From NCBI GenBank assembly GCA_945897085.1, contig CAMDEU010000006.1:1-48956 (forward strand): a stretch of DNA of 48,956 bases, in the 5' to 3' direction. This document shows, one piece after another, positions 33,373 to 42,068 of the stretch. Under the pieces are notes generated by a model. It worked only from the letters and a program-made list of their open reading frames with translations. It made no database searches and was not told where the DNA came from. Each line of letters opens with the position of its first letter. Within the stretch, counting starts at the first letter, position 1. Source of the DNA: Spirosoma fluviale. Its GTDB lineage: Bacteria > Bacteroidota > Bacteroidia > Cytophagales > Cyclobacteriaceae. The position numbers and the translations under genes were made by a program.

Positions 33373-34557
33373 TTATTTATTGTCCAAAAGGCCTCTACCA
33401 CTCTTGCGGATTAGTCCTTTTTCAGTTAGTTCTTTAGCCAAAACATCCAGCAAACCGTTCACAAATTGCTTGCTTTTTGGGGTACTGTATGTTTTTGAAA
33501 TGTCAATGTACTCGTTGATCGTTACTTTCACAGGGATGCTTGGGAAATGAATCATTTCTGCAAGTGCCATGGAGATGATGACTTTATCGGTGAAAGCCAA
33601 ACGCTCAATGTCCCAGTTTTTTGTTTTTTCAGAGATAAGTACTTTGCTACTTACGTCGTTTGCGATGGTGAAGTTAAAAATATTTTCAAAAAATTCTTTG
33701 TCTTCTTCCCAATTCATCGCAATTTCTGGAAGAGGTTCTGTCTTAGTTGTATCGGAAAGGGATGCATTTTTTAAGACCTTTGCTGCAAGACTCCTCACTA
33801 CGGATTTATTTTCGGTCCAATTCAAATCCTTTTCTGTGAAGAAAGTAAGTATAACCTCATTTTTGAAGATGATTTTCTTCAAGAGTTCATCTGCAATCTC
33901 AAAGTCTTCTTCTAGGCTAGGTGCTGCAATAGACAGGTAGCGCTGGTAGTCCTCTGCTGGCTTGATGTATTCTCTAAACCATTCTTTGATTTCCAGCTGG
34001 AGTTCATCCAAGCTCACCGCATTTCGGCTAAGTGCAGTCTGGTATTCTGGGGACTCTCTGAGTCGTTTCAAGACTTGGTTATTGGCCAAATTAAGTTCAT
34101 TGCCAAAGTCAACAGCCGTATCTCCTGCAAGTTTTTGCTTTTTTTCCACCTCTTTTCCAACATGTTTGGAAAATGCTTGGAGAAGCTCTATAGCCAAGAG
34201 GTAAAGCTGTGGAATTCGTTCGGCGGACACCACCATGTTTTTCAACAGAAACTGTCGATCTTTTTCGGTGGCCTCAAGCGCTTGTTTTAATGCCTCCAAA
34301 ACAATTTTTTTGACTTTAGCTCCTGCTTTATTGGGAAGTAGTGTTGAACCCTTTTCCACATTTTGCTCAAAAAGTTGAATAGCCTCCTCTCCTTCACGAG
34401 AAAGGGCCGCTTTATCTTGAAGCTCCATGCTGTTGAGGTCAGGTAAAAAAGACTCCCGTACAAAGTCTTTCGCTAAATTAATATTGGATCCTTTGCACTG
34501 TTCAAAAGCATATAAATTCTGAAATGCTTTGACTCTAAGGATTCTTCTGTTGAGCAT
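33373..34557 (-). CDS. nusB: Transcription antitermination factor NusB (long form)
   Basis: NusB binds boxA RNA with NusE and controls rRNA antitermination. From the ATG at 34557 the protein is 394 residues, far longer than the 139-residue E. coli NusB. The core is at the C-terminus (about 265-385: NFTIANDVSSKVLISEKTKNW through VKVTINEYIDISKTYSTPKSKQFVNGLLDVL). The N-terminus keeps the RRILRVKAFQNLYAFEQ start of the fold. The long helical middle is the expected Bacteroidota insertion. A short upstream frame to 34578 lies beyond the putative -7 element and is not used. It heads the ytxH-DUF1573-yajC-cdaR-coaE run. Confidence 0.93.
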   Translation of the reverse strand: MLNRRILRVKAFQNLYAFEQCKGSNINLAKDFVRESFLPDLNSMELQDKAALSREGEEAIQLFEQNVEKGSTLLPNKAGAKVKKIVLEALKQALEATEKDRQFLLKNMVVSAERIPQLYLLAIELLQAFSKHVGKEVEKKQKLAGDTAVDFGNELNLANNQVLKRLRESPEYQTALSRNAVSLDELQLEIKEWFREYIKPAEDYQRYLSIAAPSLEEDFEIADELLKKIIFKNEVILTFFTEKDLNWTENKSVVRSLAAKVLKNASLSDTTKTEPLPEIAMNWEEDKEFFENIFNFTIANDVSSKVLISEKTKNWDIERLAFTDKVIISMALAEMIHFPSIPVKVTINEYIDISKTYSTPKSKQFVNGLLDVLAKELTEKGLIRKSGRGLLDNK

Positions 34558-34575
34558 ATTGGGTATAAAGAGGCA

Positions 34576-34583
34576 CAAATATA
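34576..34583 (-). promoter_or_regulatory. Putative -7 element for nusB
   Basis: The minus strand reads TATATTTG, matching TAnnTTTG and identical to the nqrF -7 box. It lies 18 bases before the nusB ATG at 34557, so initiation there would skip the longer upstream frame and leave a very short leader. No good -33 box is seen. Confidence 0.45.
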
Positions 34584-34621
34584 AGCAATTAGATACGTCT
34601 TCTCCTCATGAACCAAGGGAC

Positions 34622-34651
34622 AAAAAAACCACCGAACTTAGGCTCAGTGGT
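34622..34651 (-). terminator. Intrinsic terminator after the amino-acid dehydrogenase
   Basis: On the minus strand ACCACTGA and TCGGTGGT form an 8-bp stem with one G-T pair and an 8-base loop, followed by seven T. It separates the dehydrogenase from the nusB operon. Confidence 0.8.
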
Positions 34652-34673
34652 ATTTAATGTGCAGTAAAATGCC

Positions 34674-35774
34674 TTAAAATGGCAGTTTAATTCTTCCAAT
34701 AGCTTCTATTCTCGCCGTAGCAGCTTCGATCGCTGCTTGCTGAGCAGGTATATTTTGCTGTTCGGATGCGGTCAAGATGGATAAGCAGGTATCGTAAATT
34801 TTTTCTGTTTGCGCAAAAACAGTCTCTTCATTGTATTCTCCATAATACTCAGCCCCTACATTGATTACACCACCCGCATTGATTAAGAAATCGGGCGCAT
34901 AGACAATCCCTTTTTCCATCAAGATTTTCCCGTGCTTCGCTTCATCTTCCAGCTGATTGTTGGCGCCGCCAGCAATGACTTTACAAGTTAAGCGGTCTAT
35001 GGTCTGATCGTTGATGGTGGCACCTAGGGCACAGGGAGCATAAATATCCATCTGGAGGTCATATAGCACCTTGCTGTCCACCACTGTCGCTCCTGTAGAT
35101 TTGGCCACTTCCTTGAGTCTATCTTCAAAAATATCCGTAATCAAAATATCCGCCCCTTCCTTGACGAGGTAGTTGATCAGGTATTTTCCAACTTGTCCTA
35201 CACCTTGAACCCCTATTCTCTTTCCCTGGAGGGAGTCTGACCCAAATGCTTTTTTTGCAGCGGCTTTCATCCCCATGTACACTCCGAAGGCAGTTACTGG
35301 GGACGGGTCTCCAGCGCCGCCCTTACTTTTAGGTAAGCCGGTCACATGGCGAGTTTCTAAGGCCATGTATTCCATATCGGAAGTCTTCATGTTGACATCT
35401 TCAGCAGTTACATACCGACCACCTAAGCTTTCCACAAATCGGCCAAATCTTCGTAAAAATGCCTCTGATTTGAGGCGAGGATCTCCAATAATCACTGCTT
35501 TTCCACCTCCTAAATTCAACCCAGCAAGCGAATTTTTGAAAGTCATGCCTCGAGAAAGGCGCAAAACATCTTTGATGGCTTCTTCCTCAGTCCCATAGGG
35601 CCACATGCGGGTACCTCCTAAGGCTGGCCCTAAGACGGTGTTGTGAATTCCAATAAGTGCTTTTAGGCCTGTAGCTTTGTCCTGGCAGATTACAAGCTGC
35701 TCATGGTCCATGGTGGTGATTTGTCCAAAAATAGAACCCTCACGTACTGTTTCGGTTGCATTAATCGCTAACAT
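34674..35774 (-). CDS. Leucine/valine-type amino-acid dehydrogenase (Glu/Leu/Phe/Val family)
   Basis: The enzyme would reversibly deaminate branched-chain amino acids with NAD, feeding or draining leucine and valine catabolism. The 366 residues show the family catalytic lysines in GMTFKNSLAGLNLGGGKAVI (Lys80 and Lys92). They also show the TAEDVNMKTSDMEYM and VTGLPKSKGGAGDPSP loops and the dinucleotide motif GVQGVGQVGKYL. Length and motifs match leucine dehydrogenase better than glutamate dehydrogenase. It is a single gene with its own promoter and terminator. Confidence 0.93.
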   Translation of the reverse strand: MLAINATETVREGSIFGQITTMDHEQLVICQDKATGLKALIGIHNTVLGPALGGTRMWPYGTEEEAIKDVLRLSRGMTFKNSLAGLNLGGGKAVIIGDPRLKSEAFLRRFGRFVESLGGRYVTAEDVNMKTSDMEYMALETRHVTGLPKSKGGAGDPSPVTAFGVYMGMKAAAKKAFGSDSLQGKRIGVQGVGQVGKYLINYLVKEGADILITDIFEDRLKEVAKSTGATVVDSKVLYDLQMDIYAPCALGATINDQTIDRLTCKVIAGGANNQLEDEAKHGKILMEKGIVYAPDFLINAGGVINVGAEYYGEYNEETVFAQTEKIYDTCLSILTASEQQNIPAQQAAIEAATARIEAIGRIKLPF

Positions 35775-35834
35775 CTGAAAATAGCTTTTTAGAATGTATT
35801 ATATTTGGGATGGCACTCGGAATTCGTGTGGGCA

Positions 35835-35864
35835 CAAAATTAAATACTTTTTTGAGCTTACAAA
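35835..35864 (-). promoter_or_regulatory. Putative promoter of the amino-acid dehydrogenase gene
   Basis: On the minus strand TTTG (35864-35861) and TAATTTTG (35842-35835) are 18 bases apart, a full match to the Bacteroidota pair. Transcription would begin near 35828, roughly 54 bases before the ATG. Confidence 0.5.
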
Positions 35865-35919
35865 TTTTCTAATGCCAAATTATATATAAGATTAAAATCA
35901 AAAACTAAGACTTTATTTT

Positions 35920-37719
35920 GTGAAGGAGCTTTGGAGAATTAATAAATACCTAATCAAATACAAGGGATTATTGTCTTTGGGAATACTCTTTACGGTAATC
36001 TCGAACATATTCGTAATTATACCTGCTCAACTGGTACGAATAGCCATAGATTATGTGGTGGAGAGTTTTGCGCTTTTTGCCCCCCTAAACAAGGGTGGAA
36101 TAGGAGACTTAGCGCGAGACTATTTTTTAGAGGCGGTCTTTATTTTTGGGATTTTGATTTTGATCATGGCCTTGCTCCGAGGTTTTTTCCTTTTTTTAAT
36201 CCGGCAAACCATCATCATCATGTCACGGAAAATAGAGTATGACATGAAGAATGAACTTTTTGAACACTTTCAATTTCTCCCTTTAAGTTTTTACAGAAAA
36301 AATAGCACTGGAGACTTGATGGCTCGAATTTCCGAAGACGTAAGTCGTGTGCGCATGTACCTTGGACCGGCCATCATGTATGGGCTCAACTTATTGATCT
36401 TATTTCCCTTGGTGATTTCGTATATGATTTCGGTCAACCTAGAACTAACGCTCTATTCCCTCTTGCCCCTGCCGATACTTTCCCTAAGTATTTATTATGT
36501 GAACAATCTGATTAATCTCCGGTCCGAAAAAATTCAGCAAAGCCTTTCTCAGCTGAGCACCTTTGTACAGGAAGCATTTTCAGGGATTCGGGTGTTGAAG
36601 GCTTTTGTTCGAGAACAGGATTCTGCTGCTGAGTTTGCTAAGGCAAGCGAAGAATACAAGCATCAGTCCATCGAATTGACTCGAGTGAATGCCTTGTTTT
36701 TTCCATTAATTATGGCTCTAGTCGGGATATCTACCATCATCACCGTATATGCAGGAGGGATGATGGTGATTCAAGGCGAGATTGGCTATGGAGTCATTGC
36801 CGAGTTTATTCTCTATGTCAATATGTTGACTTGGCCAGTAGCTTCTTTAGGCTGGGTCACAAGCATTGTTCAACGAGCAGAGGTTTCCCAAAGGCGAATC
36901 AATGAACTGTTGGACCAGAAAACTGATTTGGTATCTGTTGAAAACCTCGAAGCGACACTTGAGGGAGCAATCCAGGTAAGTCACCTTTCTTTTGTTTATC
37001 CCGATTCTGGAATTCGGGCCTTGGAGGACATCTCCTTTTCCATTGAAGCAGGTCAAACCCTGGGCATTATCGGAACTACAGGGTCAGGGAAATCTACGCT
37101 TGCCAACTTGCTGATGCGGATGTATGATCCCAGTTCGGGAGAGGTACTCGTAGACAATCGACCCATTCAACAGTATGCATTGGCTAGTCTAAGAAGCCAA
37201 ATTGGTGTTGTCCCACAAGACGTGTTTCTTTTTTCCGATACCATTGCAAATAATATTGCCTTTGGACGAGATAATTCAAATTTAGAGCTAGTGATGCAGG
37301 CAGCTAAAGATGCTGATGTCTACCAAAATATCATAGATTTTCCCAAAGGCTTCGACACCATGCTTGGTGAACGTGGGATTACACTATCTGGAGGACAAAA
37401 GCAGCGTGTATCTATTGCAAGAGCGATTGTGAAAGAGCCGAAGATTTTGATTTTGGATGATTGTCTCTCTGCAGTTGACACCAAGACAGAGAATGCCATT
37501 TTAAATTCGCTCAAAAAGATCATGGAAAACCGTACTTCCATCATTATCTCCCACCGGGTATCGTCTGCCAAGCTGGCCGACCAAATTATCGTATTGGATG
37601 AGGGGAGGATTGTGGAGCGTGGTGACCATGCTTCTTTGATGTCTCAAAGAGGAGTCTATGCTACACTTTTTGAAAAGCAAACTCAGGGAGGTGAACCCGT
37701 TGAAGAAAGTGCTGGCTAA
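35920..37719 (+). CDS. ABC exporter half-transporter with non-canonical Walker B Asp
   Basis: The 599-residue protein has six membrane helices (about 1-300) fused to an ATPase domain. That domain has Walker A GTTGSGKST (385-393), the signature LSGGQKQR, Walker B ILILDD and the switch His in IIISHRV. The usual catalytic Glu after Walker B is Asp514 (LDDCLSAVD). This substitution is typical of the degenerate subunit of heterodimeric exporters. No second half-transporter gene is adjacent. The start is GTG at 35920, which matches the family head KELWRINKYL. It is convergent with the isomerase gene. Substrate unknown: drug or lipid export are common family roles. Confidence 0.93.
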   Translation: MKELWRINKYLIKYKGLLSLGILFTVISNIFVIIPAQLVRIAIDYVVESFALFAPLNKGGIGDLARDYFLEAVFIFGILILIMALLRGFFLFLIRQTIIIMSRKIEYDMKNELFEHFQFLPLSFYRKNSTGDLMARISEDVSRVRMYLGPAIMYGLNLLILFPLVISYMISVNLELTLYSLLPLPILSLSIYYVNNLINLRSEKIQQSLSQLSTFVQEAFSGIRVLKAFVREQDSAAEFAKASEEYKHQSIELTRVNALFFPLIMALVGISTIITVYAGGMMVIQGEIGYGVIAEFILYVNMLTWPVASLGWVTSIVQRAEVSQRRINELLDQKTDLVSVENLEATLEGAIQVSHLSFVYPDSGIRALEDISFSIEAGQTLGIIGTTGSGKSTLANLLMRMYDPSSGEVLVDNRPIQQYALASLRSQIGVVPQDVFLFSDTIANNIAFGRDNSNLELVMQAAKDADVYQNIIDFPKGFDTMLGERGITLSGGQKQRVSIARAIVKEPKILILDDCLSAVDTKTENAILNSLKKIMENRTSIIISHRVSSAKLADQIIVLDEGRIVERGDHASLMSQRGVYATLFEKQTQGGEPVEESAG

Positions 37720-37804
37720 TTTTGCTTAGCCTACCTTGCTTCTAAATGTGCAGTCACCTTTGATTGGTGCACGAAAAAAATTCACTAGCTGAGGCACTAA
37801 AGAA

Positions 37805-37825
37805 AAACCCCGCTAAGCGAGGTTT
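37805..37825 (-). terminator. Terminator after the 453-residue isomerase gene
   Basis: A 9-bp stem AAACCTCGC/GCGGGGTTT with one G-T pair and loop TTA, followed by a short T run on the minus strand. It lies just past the stop at 37830. Confidence 0.75.
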
Positions 37826-37829
37826 AAAA

Positions 37830-39191
37830 TTACTTTTCTTTGAGGGCATTGCATCGGTCGTAGCTAGGGTCGAGGTCAATGAAAATATCTTCTTTGGCAG
37901 TGACAAACCATTTGCTCAATACCTCATCTTCTTTTCTTCGTAAGGTAGCGGCCTTCAATTTCTCATAGTCATCTTCTAGGTTTGCCTTATGTGCTGGGTA
38001 CCTTGCTTTGTAGAAAAGGATACGGACCTTAGTCCCTTCTCTAGGGTCTTCAAATCGGATTGGGGCGGTGATATCTCCAACCTTCATCGTATCGATTGTA
38101 AAGTAAAGTACGGGATCTTCCAAAGTTCGCAGCGATAGTCTATTGGAAGTAGTGGCTGGATCGGTGAAAAAACCTCCTGCATCCGAGGTAGCTCTATCTT
38201 GAGAATATTCTTTAGCCGCTTTGGAAAAATCAATTTTACTAGCTAAAACTTCCTTTTTTAAGCTGTCCAAGTAGCGTTCAGCGTTACGTATATCCTCTTC
38301 TGAGGCTTTTGGAATACGCAGAATGTGTCGCGTATTAAAGGTGGAACCTTTGATTTCTAGGAGTTGGATCATGTGAAACCCAAATTGTGTTTCGATTGGA
38401 TCTGATATTTCACCTTGCCGAAGTCCCAATGCAGTGGCTTCGTATTCTGGTGCCAGCTCACCTCTTCTAAAAAAGCCGAGGTCTCCCCCTTGTGCCCCCG
38501 ATCCAGGATCTTCCGAATTGGCTTTAGCTAACTCCGCAAAGGTGGATTTCCCACTCGAGATGGCTTCCTTAAATTGCTTAAGCTGTGCAATAATTTCTTC
38601 TCTGACCCTTTGGCTAGTTTCAGGCTTTCGGACGATTTGACCTACTGTAGCTTCTGAGGTAAATAAGGGGAGCGAGTCCTTAGGAATGTTGAGGTAAAAT
38701 GCGCGCACTTCGGCTGGGGATACGGTGATACCATCGGTGATGGTTTTTCGCATTTTCTGCACGGTAAGTTGTTCTCTCATGACCTCTTCCAACTCTGCTT
38801 TTAGTTGTTCGGCGGTCTTTCCATACATTTCGGCTAGCATTGCTTCGTCCCCACCAAATTGCTGCATGACCATAGTAAACCTGTTGTTGGCCTCCACAAG
38901 TACTTCGGCATCGGTGACAATAACGGAATCTACTACTGCTTTGGCTACCATTAGCTTATTAATTAGCAAGCTTTCAAATACAGTACATCGGGTAGGGGCT
39001 TCAATACCCTGCTGGGCTTGGGAGAGCGCTTCCAGATAGGTCTTTTGAACCTCTGACTCTAGAAGAATATTGTTGTCGACTTTAGCAACGATTTTATCCA
39101 CCACTTGTCCTGTGGCGGTTTCTTGGGCTTGAGCTTGTCCCAAGATCCAAAATGCAAGTAGGCTTGGAAGAAGTCGATTTAGCAATTTCAT
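37830..39191 (-). CDS. SurA-like periplasmic peptidyl-prolyl isomerase
   Basis: This is a chaperone/isomerase for outer-membrane proteins in the periplasm. The 453 residues include a signal peptide (about 1-22, ending AQAQ) and a SurA-N-like chaperone part (about 28-165). Two PpiC-type rotamase domains follow. The first has FAELAKANSEDPGSGAQGGD and IETQFGFHMIQLLEIKG (about 180-280). The second, from FNTRHILRIPKASEEDIRNA (about 282-400), is more diverged. This is the SurA architecture at near-standard length. It follows the larger isomerase gene by 36 bases on the same strand. Confidence 0.93.
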   Translation of the reverse strand: MKLLNRLLPSLLAFWILGQAQAQETATGQVVDKIVAKVDNNILLESEVQKTYLEALSQAQQGIEAPTRCTVFESLLINKLMVAKAVVDSVIVTDAEVLVEANNRFTMVMQQFGGDEAMLAEMYGKTAEQLKAELEEVMREQLTVQKMRKTITDGITVSPAEVRAFYLNIPKDSLPLFTSEATVGQIVRKPETSQRVREEIIAQLKQFKEAISSGKSTFAELAKANSEDPGSGAQGGDLGFFRRGELAPEYEATALGLRQGEISDPIETQFGFHMIQLLEIKGSTFNTRHILRIPKASEEDIRNAERYLDSLKKEVLASKIDFSKAAKEYSQDRATSDAGGFFTDPATTSNRLSLRTLEDPVLYFTIDTMKVGDITAPIRFEDPREGTKVRILFYKARYPAHKANLEDDYEKLKAATLRRKEDEVLSKWFVTAKEDIFIDLDPSYDRCNALKEK

Positions 39192-39227
39192 AGTTTTTTC
39201 TTTTTCGGGAAATCCGAATGGGAGTAA

Positions 39228-41216
39228 TTAATAATTCAAAGTCTCAAAGGTTTTTTCTTTTACCCCAGAATTGATTTGAACTGGATATTTTTCTTTCAAT
39301 CTTTTTGTAAGTGCCTCATCAAGGGATGCTTGGTAATCTTGGATGATTAACCCTCGGGCTTCTTCAAATTTTCTTGGCCCTGGAGGGAAGACTTTCCCCA
39401 CTACCAATACATAAGATACTCCTTCGACTATCAGCTCTTGATAGGGCTTGTTTAGATCTACCCTGGAAAGGATGGGATGCTCTTCGTATTCAAAAGTTCC
39501 CGACTCTGTGGCATATGCATTGGGATGATTGGCTCGATAATCCGCTTCAAAAGCAGCAAAACTGTTTGGATCAAACCCGTTATTTTGGAGGTATTTACGT
39601 GCATTTTCAAGTTTTGAGGCATCATTCACCTTTGTGAGGTAGGCCTGTACTCTTGTTTTCCACTGGTATTTTTGACTATTTTTTGCAAAAAACGCTTGTT
39701 GACCTAGGCTGTCATTCAAGCCTTTTTGCCATATTTCTTGGTTGGTTAGGGAGAAAAGCAATATCCCATCACGATATTCTTTTAAAAGCATTTGGTAGTC
39801 TTTGTTATTATCCTCCAAATCTTTTTCTTCTGCTTTCGCCAAAGTTGCTCCCACAAATTCCTCCAGCCAAAGTTCCAAGAAGGTTCCCTCACCTTTTGGT
39901 GTGATCTCTTCTTCTTGCATGTAGTTCCACAAGTTGCTGACAGAGTAGGAGGTATTATTCACTTTAAAAAGCTCAAGAGCGCCTAATTTCTTGGCTTGAA
40001 CGGCAGAGCCAAAGCCCATTATATCCGTTGCGCTTACAGCACTTGCGAGATTTGAAATTCCCGATTCATTTTCTTTAAACCCATAACGTGATTTTTGCAT
40101 CGCAACTACTTGGGATTGAATCATTCCTGTTTTCGAATTTCGTAAAATTTTTGAGCGGATACCTTGTTCCACTTCCTCATATGGCTGAAGCCCTCTTTTC
40201 CCTTCAAGTCGAAGAATATGGTATCCATAAGGAGTCTTGATTGGAGGAGAGACTTCTCCTATTTCTGTCAAGGAGAAACTAGCTATTTCAAATTCAGGAA
40301 TCATGGTGCCAACACCAAACCAGGGCAAAAGTCCACCCACTGACTTGGTGGCAGGATCCTCGGAATAAGACTGCACTATTTCTTCCCAAATCGTGCTCTC
40401 CTTTTGGATTTCGGCATAGATATCAGAAATTTTTCTTCTTGCATTTTCCTCTTGGCTCGCATTTTCTGAATCAAATCGCACCAAGATATGTGAAACTTGT
40501 ACTTCACCAGGATTGGCTTGACGGCCATTCACTTGGATGATGTGGTACCCAAAATCTGTCAAAATAGGATCTGAGATAGTACCGATGGGCAACGTGTATG
40601 CAGCCTCCTCAAATTGTTGAACCATTTGTAGTCCAGTGAAGTAACCCAAATCCCCTTTGTTCACTTTTGCAGAAGGGTCATCCGAATAGGTAAGCGCTAA
40701 TGCACTAAAATCGCCCCCATTTTCAAGATCAGCTTTTACTTTCAAGGCCATTTTTAGCATAGCAATGCTGTCTTCATTGCTAGGATTGGGAGGAAATTGG
40801 AACAAAATATGCCTTGCACGAACTATTTCTTGAAGGCGCGCATAGACCTTTTTTACTTCCCCCTCCTCAATTGAGTTTTTTATTAAAAATGGAGCAACTA
40901 ACGATTCCTTAATGGAAGAAAATTCCAAATTAAACTCATCCGACTGGTCTAGTTTGATGGATTCAGCTTCAATAACTTTCAGCTTGTAATTCAAAAATGA
41001 TTCAAAATTCTCCTCAAACTCTTTTCTTGTCAATGAAATGGCAGGGCCATCATTTTCCTTCTCCTTCGATAAAAGATGTAGAAATTCTTCTTTGTCTATT
41101 GAAATACCACCAACAACGAACAGAATTTCTTTCTTTTCTTGGGCTTGTGCCAAAAAAGGGAAAGAACTTAGGGAGAGGATAAGTGCCAGAAACGCCTTGA
41201 GGGCTCTTTTTTTCAT
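39228..41216 (-). CDS. Large SurA/PpiC-type peptidyl-prolyl isomerase with two rotamase domains
   Basis: From the ATG at 41216 the protein has a signal peptide (MKKRALKAFLALILSLSSFPFLAQAQ), a chaperone-like head (about 20-125) and two PpiC rotamase domains (about 130-230 and 240-345). The rotamases contain YSDDPSAKVNKGDLGYF, TDFGYHIIQVNGR, SHILVRFD and KTPYGYHILRLEGKRG. A long C-terminal region (about 360-660) has no recognised domain. It is bigger than SurA (about 430) and unlike SurA in its tail. It precedes the SurA-like gene, so the two form a periplasmic folding pair. An upstream in-frame start at 41243 is less likely because it would displace the signal. Confidence 0.9.
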   Translation of the reverse strand: MKKRALKAFLALILSLSSFPFLAQAQEKKEILFVVGGISIDKEEFLHLLSKEKENDGPAISLTRKEFEENFESFLNYKLKVIEAESIKLDQSDEFNLEFSSIKESLVAPFLIKNSIEEGEVKKVYARLQEIVRARHILFQFPPNPSNEDSIAMLKMALKVKADLENGGDFSALALTYSDDPSAKVNKGDLGYFTGLQMVQQFEEAAYTLPIGTISDPILTDFGYHIIQVNGRQANPGEVQVSHILVRFDSENASQEENARRKISDIYAEIQKESTIWEEIVQSYSEDPATKSVGGLLPWFGVGTMIPEFEIASFSLTEIGEVSPPIKTPYGYHILRLEGKRGLQPYEEVEQGIRSKILRNSKTGMIQSQVVAMQKSRYGFKENESGISNLASAVSATDIMGFGSAVQAKKLGALELFKVNNTSYSVSNLWNYMQEEEITPKGEGTFLELWLEEFVGATLAKAEEKDLEDNNKDYQMLLKEYRDGILLFSLTNQEIWQKGLNDSLGQQAFFAKNSQKYQWKTRVQAYLTKVNDASKLENARKYLQNNGFDPNSFAAFEADYRANHPNAYATESGTFEYEEHPILSRVDLNKPYQELIVEGVSYVLVVGKVFPPGPRKFEEARGLIIQDYQASLDEALTKRLKEKYPVQINSGVKEKTFETLNY

Positions 41217-41240
41217 CGAAAGGAAGACCAAATTAAAGAT

Positions 41241-41248
41241 CAAAGATA
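41241..41248 (-). promoter_or_regulatory. Putative -7 element for the isomerase pair
   Basis: The minus strand reads TATCTTTG, a TAnnTTTG match 24 bases before the ATG at 41216. The -33 box is weak. Confidence 0.4.
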
Positions 41249-41286
41249 CAAAAATTATAAAGTAAAACGCGGCAAGTCTTTCCTCC

Positions 41287-41721
41287 TTATTTAGGCATCT
41301 TGGAAGAAGGAAAATTTTTAATTAGCCTACAGGTATTTTTTCCGTTTTTGGATTCAAATTCAATTTCATCCATAATTTTTTTCACCAAATAAATCCCAAT
41401 TCCTCCTTTTCGCTTCTCTTCAATCACCTTTTTTAGATCGGGAACTTCATATTCCAATAAGTTGAAGGCGTCTCCTTTGTCAGTAATTTCTATGGCTAAC
41501 TTTTCTTTCAATTCTTTAACTTCCAAATAAATTACTTCTTTGGGGTTGGAGGCATGAGAGTGGATGATCAGGTTGGTGCACACCTCCTCAACTGCCAAAG
41601 TAACCTGATGTCTGTCCACTTCCGAAAAACCATAGGCTTCTAAGCTTCGCTGTAAAAAACTCCGCAGCTCTACCAAGGCCGATGTACAACAAGATAATTT
41701 TAATTTAGGACTCATGCGCAA
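41287..41721 (-). CDS. RsbW/SpoIIAB-like ATP-binding (HATPase) anti-sigma-type kinase
   Basis: The 144-residue protein is a GHKL-fold serine kinase/anti-sigma-type protein. It has the N-box AVEEVCTNLIIHSH, G1 box TDKGDAFN and G2 box GGIGIYLVKKIMD. In the standard partner-switching scheme it phosphorylates the STAS protein and, depending on that, binds and inhibits a target. Its start overlaps the STAS stop region by 17 bases. No sigma factor is encoded nearby, so its target is unknown. Confidence 0.92.
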   Translation of the reverse strand: MRMSPKLKLSCCTSALVELRSFLQRSLEAYGFSEVDRHQVTLAVEEVCTNLIIHSHASNPKEVIYLEVKELKEKLAIEITDKGDAFNLLEYEVPDLKKVIEEKRKGGIGIYLVKKIMDEIEFESKNGKNTCRLIKNFPSSKMPK

Positions 41722-42049
41722 GTTTGATTGCGGTGGATTTGTCTGGGGCGATCTGAATCAAACGATCCAGCCCGAGAATTTTGAAAACTTCGCTTACCTG
41801 TTCATTCAATCCAAAAATAGCAAATCGGATTCCTCGTTCTGAAAAATCATCCAAATAGGACATGAATACACCCAAGCCAGCAGAAGAGATGTAGCTCAGT
41901 TGACTTCCATCAATCAATAAGAAAGTGGTGCCTTGTTCTAGAATTTCCTGCATAGACTGGTCCAGTAGGACAGAATTGCTAGCATCTACCTCTCCGATTA
42001 AGCGTAAAATGTCCTTATTTTCCTCTTTTATTTTCTCTAGTTGAAGCAT
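41705..42049 (-). CDS. STAS-domain anti-anti-sigma-factor-like protein
   Basis: The 114-residue single STAS domain is of the SpoIIAA/RsbV type. The hallmark LLIDGSQLSYISSAGLGVF has candidate phosphoacceptor serines 55 and 56 in the SSAGLG loop. The usual Asp before the serine pair is replaced by Ser. In the known scheme the PP2C phosphatase dephosphorylates it, freeing it to bind the kinase. It lies 19 bases after the phosphatase gene and overlaps the kinase gene, so all three are one unit. Confidence 0.93.
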   Translation of the reverse strand: MLQLEKIKEENKDILRLIGEVDASNSVLLDQSMQEILEQGTTFLLIDGSQLSYISSAGLGVFMSYLDDFSERGIRFAIFGLNEQVSEVFKILGLDRLIQIAPDKSTAIKLAHES

Positions 42050-42068
42050 GCTTAGCTAGTTAATTGGG

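Noticed and set aside
35909-35919. TTTATTTTG just before the ABC exporter start as a promoter
   Set aside because: It is one base short of TAnnTTTG and touches the start codon, so no leader would remain.
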